Positions 50,860 through 61,765 of a stretch of 64,000 nucleotides of DNA are shown here, one piece after another. Location: assembly GCF_000282135.1 (NCBI RefSeq), contig NZ_AKJW01000059.1, forward strand, positions 62,001 to 126,000, in the 5' to 3' direction. Position 1 is the first letter of the stretch, and each line of letters starts with the position of its first letter. Both the position numbers and the translations under genes were made by a program. This DNA comes from Herbaspirillum sp. CF444 (lineage in GTDB: Bacteria; Pseudomonadota; Gammaproteobacteria; Burkholderiales; Burkholderiaceae_D). The notes under the pieces were generated by a model. That model was not told the DNA's origin, made no database searches, and saw nothing but the letters and a program-made list of their open reading frames with translations.

Positions 50860-51423
50860 TTGTCACGCACAATACAATCAGGCGTTACCGTTCCTTCGGA
50901 TCTGGTGACGGTCGGTTATGTCTCTGGTGCTTATGGTATTCAGGGCTGGGTGCGAGTCAAACCTTATTCGGCAGATGCGGATGCACTGCTGAGCGCAAAA
51001 ACCTGGTGGCTGGACAAGCCGGAATTGCGCGATGTCGAGATGATGCAGTCCAAGTACCACAGCGGTGATGTGGTGGCGAAGCTGATGGGAGTGGCGGGTC
51101 GTGAAGGTGCTGAAGCGCTCAAGGGCGCCGTGGTGCAGATTTCGCGTAGCCATTTTCCTGCGTTGTCCGACGATGAATTTTACTGGGTCGATCTGATCGG
51201 CCTGGCGGTTGAGAACTTGCAGGGCGAGTCCCTGGGCGTAGTGAGCGATCTGATGGACAACGGGGCACACCCCATCCTGCGCGTTGCTCCTGCACAAAGC
51301 CCGGCCGAGGCTGCCGATGGCAAGGCTGCAACAGAAATCCTGATTCCTTACGTCGACCAATTCGTCAAGTCCGTGACTTTGGCTGAGAAAAAAATGGTCG
51401 TTGATTGGGGACTGGACTATTAA
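50860..51423 (+). CDS. rimM: 16S rRNA processing protein RimM
   Basis: 187 residues from a TTG start (AGACAGGT in front); no ATG is available near the family N-terminus. The N-terminal beta-barrel domain (VTVGYVSGAYGIQGWVRVKPYS) and PRC-barrel (DDEFYWVDLIGLAVENLQGE) are intact. Assists 30S head assembly with S19. Confidence 0.93.
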   Translation: MSRTIQSGVTVPSDLVTVGYVSGAYGIQGWVRVKPYSADADALLSAKTWWLDKPELRDVEMMQSKYHSGDVVAKLMGVAGREGAEALKGAVVQISRSHFPALSDDEFYWVDLIGLAVENLQGESLGVVSDLMDNGAHPILRVAPAQSPAEAADGKAATEILIPYVDQFVKSVTLAEKKMVVDWGLDY

Positions 51424-51470
51424 GCCGGCAATCCAGTCTGTGATGCCGGCAGCATTGGAGAAAGTGCCGA

Positions 51471-52217
51471 ATGCAATTTGATGTCGTCACGCTTTTCCCC
51501 GAAATGTTTTCCGCTTTGACGCAGTCCGGTGTAACGCGCCGTGCGTACGAGCAAAAGAAATGGGCGTTGTCGTTATGGAATCCGCGTGATTTCACAACGG
51601 ACAATCACCGCACAGTCGATGACCGGCCTTATGGCGGTGGTCCTGGGATGGTGATGCTGGCCAAGCCTTTGCAGCAGACGCTGGCGGCGGCAAAGCAGCG
51701 GCAGGTCGAACTGGGTTTGCCCGCACCGCGCGTCGTGTACCTGTCGCCGCAAGGCAAGCCGCTGACGCATCAACGCGTCATGCAATTTTCGCAAGATTCA
51801 GGTGTGGTGCTGTTGTGCGGTCGTTATGAAGCGATTGATCAGCGTTTGCTCGACAGCCATGTCGACGAAGAAATCAGCCTCGGCGATTTCGTCTTGTCGG
51901 GTGGAGAGTTGCCCGCGATGGCGCTGATGGATGCAGTGATCCGGCAGTTGCCCGGCGTGCTCAATGACGGTTCTTCGGCGGTCGAAGACAGCTTTGTGAA
52001 CGGTTTGCTGGATTGTCCGCATTACACCCGTCCGGAAGAATATGAGGGCGTAGCAGTGCCGCCGGTATTGATGGGTGGGCACCATGCGGAGATAGAGAAG
52101 TGGCGGCGCGAGCGGGCGCTTGAAGCGACCGCAAAAAAACGTCCCGATCTGATCGTCAAGGCCCGTCAGGATGGTTTGCTGACGAAGTCGGACGAAAAGT
52201 TTTTGAGCAGTTTGTAG
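51471..52217 (+). CDS. trmD: tRNA (guanine-N1)-methyltransferase TrmD
   Basis: 248 residues. The trefoil-knot SAM-binding parts are [39 protein letters not shown] and the [13 protein letters not shown] loop. N-terminus [13 protein letters not shown]. Makes m1G37 in tRNAs. 47 bp after rimM. Confidence 0.97.
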   Translation: MQFDVVTLFPEMFSALTQSGVTRRAYEQKKWALSLWNPRDFTTDNHRTVDDRPYGGGPGMVMLAKPLQQTLAAAKQRQVELGLPAPRVVYLSPQGKPLTHQRVMQFSQDSGVVLLCGRYEAIDQRLLDSHVDEEISLGDFVLSGGELPAMALMDAVIRQLPGVLNDGSSAVEDSFVNGLLDCPHYTRPEEYEGVAVPPVLMGGHHAEIEKWRRERALEATAKKRPDLIVKARQDGLLTKSDEKFLSSL

Positions 52218-52371
52218 CAGTGCAGTTGTAGCAAAAGTGCAGGCAAGGCCGGAAGTTCGCTGAAGGCAGTCTGTTGATAAATCCCCATCCTCTACCGGGC
52301 ATATATCGGTTTCAAGCAGCGGCTTCAAGCCGATGCAGCAGGCGCCGGCAAGATGGTTATTGGAGTAAAAA

Positions 52372-52755
52372 ATGGATCTGATCCAGCAATTAGAGCAAGA
52401 AGAGATCTCGCGTCTCGCAAAGAACATCCCTGACTTCGCGCCAGGCGATACCGTCATCGTCAGCGTCAACGTGGTCGAAGGTACGCGCAAGCGCGCCCAG
52501 GCTTACGAAGGCGTCGTGATTTCGCGTCGCAACCGTGGTCTGAACTCCAACTTCATCGTCCGCAAGATTTCTTCCGGCGAAGGCGTTGAGCGTACATTCC
52601 AGTTGTACTCGCCATTGATCGCTTCGATCGAAGTCAAGCGTCGCGGCGACGTTCGTCGCGCGAAGCTGTACTATCTGCGTGAACGTTCCGGTAAGTCGGC
52701 GCGTATCAAAGAGAAGTTGCCTAACCGCCGCGGCACTGCCAAGGCTGAAGCGTAA
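52372..52755 (+). CDS. rplS: 50S ribosomal protein L19
   Basis: 127 residues; [26 protein letters not shown] and [13 protein letters not shown] are typical. Last gene of the operon, followed by a strong terminator at 52787. Confidence 0.98.
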   Translation: MDLIQQLEQEEISRLAKNIPDFAPGDTVIVSVNVVEGTRKRAQAYEGVVISRRNRGLNSNFIVRKISSGEGVERTFQLYSPLIASIEVKRRGDVRRAKLYYLRERSGKSARIKEKLPNRRGTAKAEA

Positions 52756-52786
52756 TCTTCGCGTAGTCTTTGATATATGCATGAAC

Positions 52787-52814
52787 AAAAGGGCGTCTTC
52801 GGACGCCCTTTTGT
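52787..52814 (+). terminator. Terminator of the rpsP-rplS operon
   Basis: AAAAGGGCGTC, loop TTC, GGACGCCCTTTT. Strong stem and T tract. Confidence 0.88.
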
Positions 52815-52836
52815 ATTCCATTTCTAGGATACGGTC

Positions 52837-53502
52837 TTGGCCAGTTTTGATCCCCTCATTCTTCCGATAGAGTCCATCGCGGGCGAGGCGTCTCTGGATG
52901 CCGAGCGCATGCGGGAAGATTGGCTGCGTCAACGCTTTGCCAATCCGCAACCCTGGACGCCCGAGATCAACGAAGAGCAACGCATGCGTGTGATGGCCGG
53001 TGCGCCGCGGCCGGCGGCGGTGTTGATGCCCATCGTGATGCGGGAAGAGGGGCCGACGCTGCTGTTCACGCAGCGCACCGCCGATCTGAAGGATCACGCC
53101 GGCCAGATCAGCTTTCCGGGCGGACGCACCGAACTGAGCGATGCCTCGCCGGTCGATACCGCATTGCGCGAAACCGAGGAAGAGATCGGCCTGGCGCGCA
53201 GCCACGTGGAAGTCATCGGCAGCCTGCCGGAGTATTTCACCGGCACCGGCTATCGCGTCACGCCCGTGGCGGGGCTGATCAAGCCGCCGTTTGAAGTCGT
53301 TCCCGATCCGCGCGAGGTCGCCGAGATTTTCGAGGTCCCGCTGGCTTTCCTGATGAACGGCATGAATCATCAGCGGCGTACGGTGGAGATTTCCCAGGAA
53401 CTCGGCCGGCGCACGTTCTACACGATGCCTTATCAGCGCTTTTTCATCTGGGGGGCAACGGCAGGAATGCTGCGTAATCTGTTCCATTTCCTGCGCAGCT
53501 GA
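52837..53502 (+). CDS. NUDIX hydrolase, CoA pyrophosphatase type (NudL-like)
   Basis: 221 residues from a TTG start. The CoA-pyrophosphatase-type NUDIX box is visible in FPGGRTELSDASPVDTAL followed by RETEEEIGL (about 93-119), preceded by LKDHAGQIS, which is a hallmark of the CoAse subfamily. It probably splits CoA to 4'-phosphopantetheine and 3',5'-ADP. It stands directly after the rpsP operon terminator. Confidence 0.85.
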   Translation: MASFDPLILPIESIAGEASLDAERMREDWLRQRFANPQPWTPEINEEQRMRVMAGAPRPAAVLMPIVMREEGPTLLFTQRTADLKDHAGQISFPGGRTELSDASPVDTALRETEEEIGLARSHVEVIGSLPEYFTGTGYRVTPVAGLIKPPFEVVPDPREVAEIFEVPLAFLMNGMNHQRRTVEISQELGRRTFYTMPYQRFFIWGATAGMLRNLFHFLRS

Positions 53503-53691
53503 GGCGGGCGTTTTTCAGTGCGTTTATGTCTGTCTCATAGGGAAAATATCGCTTGTGGACAACATAAAGCATCAGCTACTCTTGCCGCCGTTGTATCATT
53601 TGCGTGTTGCTGCGTAACGTTGCGCGCCAGGTGCGCGCCTCGGTTCTCAGGCAAGGAAGCTCACAAATAAGACTCACCAAAAGGCGGCTTG

Positions 53692-54648
53692 ATGACATTT
53701 CTTTCCATACTCTTTGCGCTCCTCATCGAACAATTGAAGCCGTTGCGGGCGGATAACCCCATCTATGCATGGATCAAATCCTTCGCGGCCCGCATCGAGA
53801 ACTGGTTCAATGCCGGTCATGCGCATCACGGGCGTCTGGGATGGTTTGTCATGGTGGCGGCGCTGATGGTGCCGGCCGGCGTGATCTACTGGATCTGCCT
53901 GCGCATCAGCCCCCTGGCCGCACTGGCGTGGAACGTCCTGATTGTCTACATGACATTGGGTTTTCGTCATTACAGCCACTATTTCACCTCGATCCAGCTG
54001 GCGCTCAATACCGGCGACGAAGTCGCGGCGCGCGCCTTGCTGGCGGAGTGGATCAAGCAGGACACGTCCGACATGGACGTCACCGAGATTTCCCGCATCG
54101 CCGCCGAAAAAGCCCTGGTCACCACGCACCGCCATGTATTCGGCGTATTCTTCTGGTTCCTGATGCCGGTCGGCCCGGCCTGCGCCGTGATGTACCGCGT
54201 TGCCGAGTACCTGGCGCGCGCCTGGAACGAGCCCGATCACATGAAGCAGGAAGTATTCGGCCGTTTTGCCGAGCGCGCGTTCTACTGGATCGACTGGATT
54301 CCCGCGCGTTTCACCGCTTCGGCATTCGCGGTCGTCGGCAATTTCGAAGACGCCATCTACGCATGGCGCAATTTTGCGGATCGCTGGAAGGATGAAGCGG
54401 TCGGCATCATCCTGTCGGCCGGCGGCGGTGCGATGGGGGTGCGTTTCGGCACGCCGGCGGAATCGGCCTCGGATGTCTTGCCGATCGATGCGGCGACCGT
54501 GGATTCCACGCTGGAAGCCGCCGACGGCTTTCCGGGCGACCAGCCTTCGCCGCGTACCTTGCAGAGTACGGTAGGCCTGGTGTGGCGCGCTTTGTTGCTA
54601 TGGATGTTCCTGCTTCTGTTGTTGTCCGTGGCAGTCTGGCTCGGCTGA
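53692..54648 (+). CDS. CobD/CbiB-family membrane protein
   Basis: 318 residues from ATG 53692 (a TTG one codon earlier is possible). Several membrane helices: about 40-110, 152-175 and 295-318. FLSILFALLIEQLKPL and RFTASAFAVVGNFEDAIYAWR are the recognisable CobD/CbiB/AmpE-type pieces. No cobalamin genes are nearby, so it is the cobalamin-independent branch, whose role is unknown. Confidence 0.75.
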   Translation: MTFLSILFALLIEQLKPLRADNPIYAWIKSFAARIENWFNAGHAHHGRLGWFVMVAALMVPAGVIYWICLRISPLAALAWNVLIVYMTLGFRHYSHYFTSIQLALNTGDEVAARALLAEWIKQDTSDMDVTEISRIAAEKALVTTHRHVFGVFFWFLMPVGPACAVMYRVAEYLARAWNEPDHMKQEVFGRFAERAFYWIDWIPARFTASAFAVVGNFEDAIYAWRNFADRWKDEAVGIILSAGGGAMGVRFGTPAESASDVLPIDAATVDSTLEAADGFPGDQPSPRTLQSTVGLVWRALLLWMFLLLLLSVAVWLG

Positions 54649-54660
54649 CGCAATATCAAA

Positions 54661-54694
54661 AAATGCCTGAAAGACAAGTTTCCTTCAGGCATTT
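54661..54694. terminator. Terminator after the CobD/CbiB-family gene
   Basis: AAATGCCTGAA and TTCAGGCATTT around a 12-nt loop. A's in front and T's behind, so it may work in both directions. Confidence 0.75.
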
Positions 54695-54734
54695 CATATT
54701 TCAGATATAGGTGCATCCCAAGTCTTCTATAAGA

Positions 54735-54740
54735 TATAAT
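54735..54740 (+). promoter_or_regulatory. -10 box upstream of the DUF3579 gene
   Basis: TATAAT about 78 bp before the start at 54818. No clear -35. It supports a downstream start rather than the longer open frame at 54743. Confidence 0.45.
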
Positions 54741-54817
54741 ACTTGGGTTACGAAGGCTTCCTCCCCATCCGGCAAGAAGCTATTTATGTGGCAAGCGCTA
54801 GAAAACGAATTGCACGC

Positions 54818-55162
54818 ATGGCTGATCCCATCAATACCTCCAACGCGCCGGCACAAGAATTCATCATCCTGGGTCTGACCCAGGATGGTAAACAGTTCCG
54901 TCCCAGTGACTGGGCAGAACGGCTATGCGGCGTCATGTCCTGTTTCCGCCCGGAAGGCACTGGCGGACGCAACGCTCACCTTCAATACTCCCCTTACGTT
55001 TTGCCCACCATGATCAATGGCGTGCGCTCGGTCGTCGTCAACGAGGCGCTGCGCGGTCTCGATCCGTTGGCTTACCATTTCGTTCTCAATTTCGCCAAAG
55101 ACAACGGCTTGCAGGTCATCGACGCCTGCTTGCTGCCCGAGAAAAACGGCGGCAAGTCCTAG
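54818..55162 (+). CDS. DUF3579 family protein
   Basis: 114 residues from the ATG at 54818 (MADPINTS). Soluble, with EFIILGLTQDGKQFRPSDWAERL, GGRNAHLQYSPYV and FVLNFAKDNGLQVIDACLLPE, matching the DUF3579 family found mainly in beta-proteobacteria. Function unknown. The transcription start predicted from the -10 box rules out the longer frame. Confidence 0.75.
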   Translation: MADPINTSNAPAQEFIILGLTQDGKQFRPSDWAERLCGVMSCFRPEGTGGRNAHLQYSPYVLPTMINGVRSVVVNEALRGLDPLAYHFVLNFAKDNGLQVIDACLLPEKNGGKS

Positions 55163-55164
55163 GA

Positions 55165-55214
55165 CGCATTACCTCAATTGCAGTTGCGATCGTGCAGGCA
55201 ATTGAGATAATGCG
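55165..55214. repeat. Long near-perfect inverted repeat
   Basis: CGCATTACCTCAATTGC and GCAATTGAGATAATGCG are complementary at 16 of 17 positions around a 16-nt loop. No T tract follows. It begins 3 bp after the DUF3579 stop and lies about 100 bp before fumC. Confidence 0.8.
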
Positions 55215-55317
55215 TTCAAGTGGTCTCATATCGCTCAAGCCAGCCAGTGGTCGTGCGCCAGAGCCGTACGGGATGTAGCGGTTCTGTCGAACCATATTTC
55301 TTGCGGAGAAAAGCATC

Positions 55318-56706
55318 ATGAAACATCGAATGGAGCGTGACACCTTCGGTCTGATCGAGGTCCCCGACGATCGGCTGTGGGGCGCGCAGACGCAACGCTC
55401 GCTGCATCATTTCCATATTTCCACCGAACGCATGCCGGCCGAACTGGTCGTCGCGCTGGCGGCAGTCAAGCGTTCCTGCGCCGTGGTCAATCAAGGCCTC
55501 GGCAAGCTGGATGCCAAGAAGAGCGCCGCCATTGTCGCCGCCGCCGACGAAGTGATCGCCGGCAAGCATCCTCAGGAGTTTCCGCTGTCGATCTGGCAGA
55601 CCGGTTCCGGTACCCAGAGCAACATGAACATGAACGAAGTGCTGGCCAATCGGGCTTCGGAATTGCTGGGCGGCGTACGCGGCGAAGAACGCCTGGTGCA
55701 CCCGAATGACGACGTCAATCAAAGCCAGTCCTCCAACGACATCTTCCCGACCGCCATGCACGTGGCGTCCTGCATGGCCGTTGCAACGCACCTGATTCCG
55801 ATGCTGCACAAGCTGCGCGCCACGCTGGAAAAGAAATCCGACGAATTCAAGGACATCGTCAAGATCGGCCGCACGCATTTGCAAGACGCCACGCCGCTGA
55901 CTTTGGGGCAAGAGTTTTCCGGTTACGTCGCGCAACTGACGCATGCCGAGATGGCGATCATTTCCACGCTCAACGCGGTCAGCGAACTGGCCGCCGGCGG
56001 CACCGCCGTGGGCACCGGCCTCAACGCGCATCCGGAGTTCGGCGCACGCGTTGCCGCGGAACTGGAAACGCATTACGGCTTCCCGTTCAAGACCGCGCCG
56101 AACAAGTTTGCCGCGCTGGCCAGCCATGACGCGCTGGTGTCCGCGCACGGTGCGCTGAAAACGCTCGCCGCAGCGTTGATGAAGATCGCCAACGACGTGC
56201 GCTGGCTGGCTTCCGGTCCACGCTCCGGCCTCGGCGAAATCACGATTCCGGAAAACGAACCGGGCAGTTCCATCATGCCGGGCAAGGTCAATCCGACCCA
56301 GTGCGAAGCGCTCACCATGCTCTGCGCACAGGTGTTCGGCAACGATGTTGCCATCAATATCGGCGGCGCTTCCGGCAATTTCGAACTGAACGTGTTCAAG
56401 CCGCTGATCGTGCATAACTTCCTGCAAAGCGTGCGCTTGCTGGCCGACGGCATGGACAGCTTCGACGAGCATTGCGCCCGGGGTATCGAAGCCAACCGCG
56501 ATCGCATCGCCGATCTGATGGAGCGTTCGCTGATGCTGGTGACGGCATTGGCGCCGCACATCGGCTACGACAAGGCCGCCAAGATCGCCAAGCAGGCGCA
56601 TCACGACGGCACCACGCTGAAACAGGCGGCGCTGGCGCTCGGGTATGTCACCGAAGAGCAGTTCGCACAGTGGATCAAGCCTGAAGAAATGACCGGTCCG
56701 AAGTAA
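55318..56706 (+). CDS. fumC: Fumarate hydratase class II
   Basis: 462 residues. The signature loop [11 protein letters not shown] (about 319-329), [13 protein letters not shown] and [16 protein letters not shown] with the catalytic His are all present. It interconverts fumarate and malate without an iron-sulfur cluster. GCGGAGAAAAG lies ahead of the start. Followed by a strong terminator. Confidence 0.96.
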   Translation: MKHRMERDTFGLIEVPDDRLWGAQTQRSLHHFHISTERMPAELVVALAAVKRSCAVVNQGLGKLDAKKSAAIVAAADEVIAGKHPQEFPLSIWQTGSGTQSNMNMNEVLANRASELLGGVRGEERLVHPNDDVNQSQSSNDIFPTAMHVASCMAVATHLIPMLHKLRATLEKKSDEFKDIVKIGRTHLQDATPLTLGQEFSGYVAQLTHAEMAIISTLNAVSELAAGGTAVGTGLNAHPEFGARVAAELETHYGFPFKTAPNKFAALASHDALVSAHGALKTLAAALMKIANDVRWLASGPRSGLGEITIPENEPGSSIMPGKVNPTQCEALTMLCAQVFGNDVAINIGGASGNFELNVFKPLIVHNFLQSVRLLADGMDSFDEHCARGIEANRDRIADLMERSLMLVTALAPHIGYDKAAKIAKQAHHDGTTLKQAALALGYVTEEQFAQWIKPEEMTGPK

Positions 56707-56763
56707 AAAGCGATGAAAACCGGCTTGCCTCGGTGAGCTTGTTACCAAAGTTTTCCGATGGTC

Positions 56764-56800
56764 CGACAACGCCGCTTTCAGGGAAGCGGCGTTGTCTTTT
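56764..56800 (+). terminator. Terminator of fumC
   Basis: GACAACGCCGCTT and AAGCGGCGTTGTC around TCAGGG, then TTTT. A second hairpin, AAAGCCGCATGTATGCGGCTTT, follows at about 56813-56834. Confidence 0.88.
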
Positions 56801-56973
56801 CTGCTCCCGGAAAAGCCGCATGTATGCGGCTTTGTAGCGTCATGTACAGTATTCTTAAATAGGGTTACGAATTGAAACAAAGTCGTTGAAACGTTGCCGT
56901 TTTGAGTATATTGAATACAGAGGGATGGCGCGTGTCGTCTCCGGAAGATCTCTGTGAAATATTCGAGGCGAAT

Positions 56974-57306
56974 ATGAAGAAAGCAGCTTTGTTGGGATTG
57001 TTTGCGCTGGGTTGCATGGTGGCAAGCGGCGCCAGTTCTGCGCACACCCGTTTCGGCGTATACATCGGCGGACCGCTCTGGATCCCACCGCCGGTCTACT
57101 ATCCGCCGCCGGTGTATTACTCGCCGCCAGTCTATGTCGAGCGCACCGCGCCACCGGTTTATGTTGAGCAAAGCTCCGCACCGGATAACTACTGGTACTA
57201 CTGCCAGGAATCCAAGGGCTATTACCCCTACGTTCAAAGCTGCCCCAGCAATTGGATGAAGGTGGTGCCGAACGGCCCCGGCGGCAATCAGCCTCCGCCG
57301 CAATAA
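56974..57306 (+). CDS. Exported Pro/Tyr-rich small protein
   Basis: 110 residues from the ATG at 56974. Signal peptide ends near ASSAHT (residue ~23). Then a repeat region built of IPPPVYYPPPVYYSPPVYVE-like units (PPxVY repeated five times), then a YWYYCQESKGYYPYVQSCPSNW segment with two Cys. The second part is common in small exported proteins of beta-proteobacteria. Function unknown. It stands in front of a second Tyr/Pro-rich gene with 89 bp between them. Confidence 0.65.
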   Translation: MKKAALLGLFALGCMVASGASSAHTRFGVYIGGPLWIPPPVYYPPPVYYSPPVYVERTAPPVYVEQSSAPDNYWYYCQESKGYYPYVQSCPSNWMKVVPNGPGGNQPPPQ

Positions 57307-57395
57307 GGATTCCAACGAACGAGCGCAGCGACGCCGAGCCATTGCAGTCGGCACGAGCGCTGCATCCGCCGGGCTTTATTTTCGAGGACAACATC

Positions 57396-57962
57396 GTGAA
57401 ACCAATTTACAAGACAACAGGCGCCGTTTCGGCTGTCGCCGTACTGCTGGCGCTTGGCGGATGCGTCAGCGTACCGACCGGCCCATCCGTGATGGCCATG
57501 CCGGGCAAGGGCAAACCGTATGAGCAGTTCCGTGCCGAGCAGGCGCAATGCCAGCAATATGCGCAGGAATCCATCGGCGGTGCTGCCCAAGCGACGCAGA
57601 ACAATACGGTCAATAGCGCAGCGGCAGGTACGGCGATAGGCGCCGTGGCCGGTGCGCTGATCGGCGCGGCATCCGGAAATGCGGGAGCGGGCGCTGCCAT
57701 CGGCGCGGGCGGCGGTTTGCTGGTGGGGAGCGCGGCCGGCAGCAACGCGGCTGCAGGCGGCAATTATTCGATGCAGCAACGCTACGACATGACCTACAGC
57801 CAGTGCATGTACAGCAAGGGCAACCAGGTCCAGACACAGGCGCAGACGACGGTTTATACCTATCATCCGCGCCGCTATTATTACTACTCGGCGCCTCCGC
57901 CGCCTCCGGGATATTACGGCCCGCCGCCGGGGTACTACGGTCCTCCTCCGGGCGCGTACTGA
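57396..57962 (+). CDS. Glycine-zipper lipoprotein with a Tyr/Pro/Gly-rich tail
   Basis: 188 residues from a GTG. The lipobox is ALGGC (Cys about residue 21). The middle (about 75-115) is a glycine zipper (AAAGTAIGAVAGALIGAASG, GAGAAIGAGGGLLVGSAAG), typical of outer membrane-inserted Gly-zipper proteins. The tail is YHPRRYYYYSAPPPPPGYYGPPPGYYG. RGD-free, no enzyme domain. Possibly a stress or envelope-integrity protein. Confidence 0.68.
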   Translation: MKPIYKTTGAVSAVAVLLALGGCVSVPTGPSVMAMPGKGKPYEQFRAEQAQCQQYAQESIGGAAQATQNNTVNSAAAGTAIGAVAGALIGAASGNAGAGAAIGAGGGLLVGSAAGSNAAAGGNYSMQQRYDMTYSQCMYSKGNQVQTQAQTTVYTYHPRRYYYYSAPPPPPGYYGPPPGYYGPPPGAY

Positions 57963-57983
57963 TAGCGACCGGCAGACCGGACA

Positions 57984-58025
57984 AACCGCATTGTGTGCAC
58001 CACGCATCCAGTGCGGTTTTTTTAT
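57984..58025 (+). terminator. Terminator of the Gly-zipper lipoprotein gene
   Basis: AACCGCA and TGCGGTT stem with a long loop, then TTTTTTATT. Confidence 0.65.
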
Positions 58026-58161
58026 TGCCTGAAGGCCCCCAGGGCTCGTTTCCCCGGTTGCGATGCAGCACAGGCGCAGGCCTTGGTGATATACTCGCCC
58101 GATGCAATACCGAATCCCGCAAATTCCCTTTACGCAAATTCAGCATTGGTGGCGCACCTGA

Positions 58162-59349
<1,188 letters not shown>

Positions 59350-59402
59350 TTCGCATCCGATCATCGTCAAGGCACGTCGTTCCGGCGCGCCTTGCATCCT
59401 CT

Positions 59403-60833
59403 TCAGTTCTGGGCCGGCTTGTTGCGGGCTTTGCCGCCGGCCTGCCTGAGCGGCAACGACAACAGCACTTCCAGCCCGCCGTCACGGTAATTGCGCAGGT
59501 TCAGCAGCGCGCCGTGGTTTTCTGCGATATTGCGCGCAATCGTCAGTCCCAGTCCGGTGCCGCCGGTATCGCGCGAACGCGATGTCTCCAGCCGGTAGAA
59601 GGGATCGAACACCGCTTCAAGTTGATCTTCGGGAATGCCCGGACCGTAGTCGCGGATGCAAATCAGCACGCGATTGGGCAGCAGGTCGTCGAGCGCAATC
59701 GAGACATCCGCGCGCTGACCGTACTTGAAGGCGTTGTCGAGCAGGTTGGTCAGGCAGCGGCGCAAGGCGTTCGGCTGGGCAACGATGAAAGCGCGCGTGC
59801 TGCCCGTCAGTTTGACTTGCTGGCCGGCGTCGGACGCGTCGGCGCACACGCTGTCGAGCAGCGAGTCGATATCCAGGCGCTGCATCGCTTCGGAGGAATC
59901 CATGCTGCGCGCCAGGTCGAGTCCTTCGCGCACCATGCCTTGCATGACGGCGAGGTCGTCGATCAGTTTCTGCTGCAATTCTTCGTCGCCGACCTTTTCC
60001 AGCCGCAGGCGCAGGCGCGTCAGCGGCGTCTGCAAGTCGTGCGTGATGGCGGCCAGCATGTGCGTGCGGTGCTGGATCTGGCGGCGGATGCGCGCTTGCA
60101 TGGCATTGAACGCCTTGGCCGCCAGGCGGATTTCGGTGGGGCCTTTTTCCGCCAGCGGCGGATGATCAATGTCGCGCCCCAACTCGACGGCAGCACCGGC
60201 CAGTTGCTTGATCGGACGCGCCGTCATGCGCGCCACCACATACGCCAGCATGGCGATCAGCACCAGGAACAGCAAAATGTAAGGCGTGCCGCTGAATGAA
60301 CCCATATCGCCGCCGCGGCCGCGCCATGACGGCGGTTCGCCGGGAATGTGCAGGCGCAGGCGCAGCAATGCCTTGTCCTGCAGGCTGACGTAAATGACGC
60401 GGCAGGTTTCCATGCGCGGTTTGCCCTGCGGCTCCGGCCGGTTCTTGCGCGGTGCGCGCGGCGCGCAGTCGCTCTCGCGCTGGACCACGATCTGGCGGTC
60501 GGCGCCGAGACGCGATTTCAGGATGTCGGCCATCGGGCTCGAACTGGGGCGGACCGTATCGCCGATACCGTCGACGACCGCCGCTTCAAAACCAAAACTG
60601 TCGGCGGCCTGCATGACGTTGCGACGCGCCTCGGGGCTGATCTCGTCCAGCGCCAGCACAAATTGCTCCACGCGTTCGGCCACGTGCTGATAGCGGATTT
60701 CCTTGAGCGTGTTGCGGCGTTCGTTGGAAGCCAGCCAGGTCGTGGTGACGGTCGCCACCACGATACCCGCCAACAGGATCACGAAGACCCGGTTGGCCAT
60801 TGAGCTAAAGAACGAACTGAAGATATTTTTCAT
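59403..60833 (-). CDS. Sensor histidine kinase, EnvZ/CpxA type
   Basis: 476 residues. Two membrane helices (about 15-35 and 184-202) enclose a ~145-residue periplasmic sensor; HAMP follows (about 202-255), then the dimerisation helix with His265 (AAITHDLQTPL) and the HATPase part (NLLDNAFKYG; DYGPGIPEDQLEAVFDPFYR; GTGLGLTIA). The sensor loop has two Cys (ESDCAP and METCRV). Its start overlaps the response regulator stop by 4 bp. The gene pair is divergent from a Spy/CpxP-like chaperone. Confidence 0.92.
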   Translation of the reverse strand: MKNIFSSFFSSMANRVFVILLAGIVVATVTTTWLASNERRNTLKEIRYQHVAERVEQFVLALDEISPEARRNVMQAADSFGFEAAVVDGIGDTVRPSSSPMADILKSRLGADRQIVVQRESDCAPRAPRKNRPEPQGKPRMETCRVIYVSLQDKALLRLRLHIPGEPPSWRGRGGDMGSFSGTPYILLFLVLIAMLAYVVARMTARPIKQLAGAAVELGRDIDHPPLAEKGPTEIRLAAKAFNAMQARIRRQIQHRTHMLAAITHDLQTPLTRLRLRLEKVGDEELQQKLIDDLAVMQGMVREGLDLARSMDSSEAMQRLDIDSLLDSVCADASDAGQQVKLTGSTRAFIVAQPNALRRCLTNLLDNAFKYGQRADVSIALDDLLPNRVLICIRDYGPGIPEDQLEAVFDPFYRLETSRSRDTGGTGLGLTIARNIAENHGALLNLRNYRDGGLEVLLSLPLRQAGGKARNKPAQN

Positions 60834-61567
60834 TCAGGGGTTTCCATGGTCACGGTTGTCGCCAGCACATAGCCTTCGTTGCGGATGGTCTTGATGATGG
60901 TGGGCGTGCGCGCATCGTCGCCAAGCTTCTGGCGCAGGCGGCTGATCTGGATGTCGACCGAACGGTCGAAGGGATCGGCTTCGCGTCCCTGGGTCAGTTC
61001 CAGCAATTGGTCGCGATTGAGGATCCGGTTCGGATGATCGAGGAAGACCTTGAGCATGCGGAATTCCGCACCCGACAGCGCCACCACGACGCCGTCGTTG
61101 CTCAGCAGGTGGCGCGCCGTCAGATCCAGCGTCCAGCCCGAAAAGTGCATGGCCTTGGCTTCCGAGCGGCTCATGTTGGGCGGCAGCGCCTGGGTGCGGC
61201 GCAAGACGCTGCGGATGCGGGCAAACAGCTCGCGCGGTTCGAACGGCTTGGCAAGGTAATCGTCGGCGCCCATTTCCAGGCCGAGGATGCGGTCCAGCGG
61301 CTCGCCGCGCGCCGTCAGCATGATCACCGGCACGTTCGAATGCGAGCGCAGGTTGCGGCACAGCGTCAGGCCGTCTTCGCCCGGCAGCGTCAGATCCAGC
61401 ACGATCAGGTCGACGCGCGACTCTTCCAGCACTTTGCGCATGTCCGCGCCATTGGTCGCCGTGAAGGTGCGAAAACCATTGGCGTCGAGATACTCCGCCA
61501 GCAAGGTGCGGATCTCGCGGTCGTCATCGACCACCAAAATGTGAGAATTTGTGTCCATGGCGGCCAT
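60830..61567 (-). CDS. Response regulator, OmpR/PhoB family
   Basis: 245 residues (start MAAMDTNSH at 61567 with AGGAA in front; ATG 61558 is the alternative). Receiver Asp58 (IVLDLTLPG), acidic pocket VVDDDREI and Lys in AKPFEPREL. The C-terminal winged helix ends in RSVDIQISRLRQKLGDDARTPTIIKTIRNEGYVLA. Partner of the histidine kinase encoded downstream. The 198-bp gap to the divergent chaperone gene has repeats that could be its sites. Confidence 0.93.
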   Translation of the reverse strand: MAAMDTNSHILVVDDDREIRTLLAEYLDANGFRTFTATNGADMRKVLEESRVDLIVLDLTLPGEDGLTLCRNLRSHSNVPVIMLTARGEPLDRILGLEMGADDYLAKPFEPRELFARIRSVLRRTQALPPNMSRSEAKAMHFSGWTLDLTARHLLSNDGVVVALSGAEFRMLKVFLDHPNRILNRDQLLELTQGREADPFDRSVDIQISRLRQKLGDDARTPTIIKTIRNEGYVLATTVTMETPE

Positions 61568-61600
61568 TATGACAATTCCTGTAAAGAGGGCGACGCTGAA

Positions 61601-61679
61601 TTGTATATTGGGATAACAGGGCGGCCGCCAGACATAGAGCGAAACAAAGCGGCCTTTCCCATATACAAAACGATACAAA
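61601..61679. promoter_or_regulatory. Repeated ATACAAA motifs, candidate response-regulator boxes
   Basis: Two direct copies of ATACAAA lie exactly 10 bp apart (61663-61669 and 61673-61679), and an inverted copy (TTGTAT) at 61601-61606. One-turn direct repeats are the normal layout of OmpR-family sites. They lie between the divergent two-component and chaperone genes. Confidence 0.5.
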
Positions 61680-61765
61680 TCGGGCAACACGGGAAAAATC
61701 GCGGTTACACCCCGGCGGTTAAATGTGAAGCGTGCAGAGAGCACTATCACGAAAGGAAACACACC

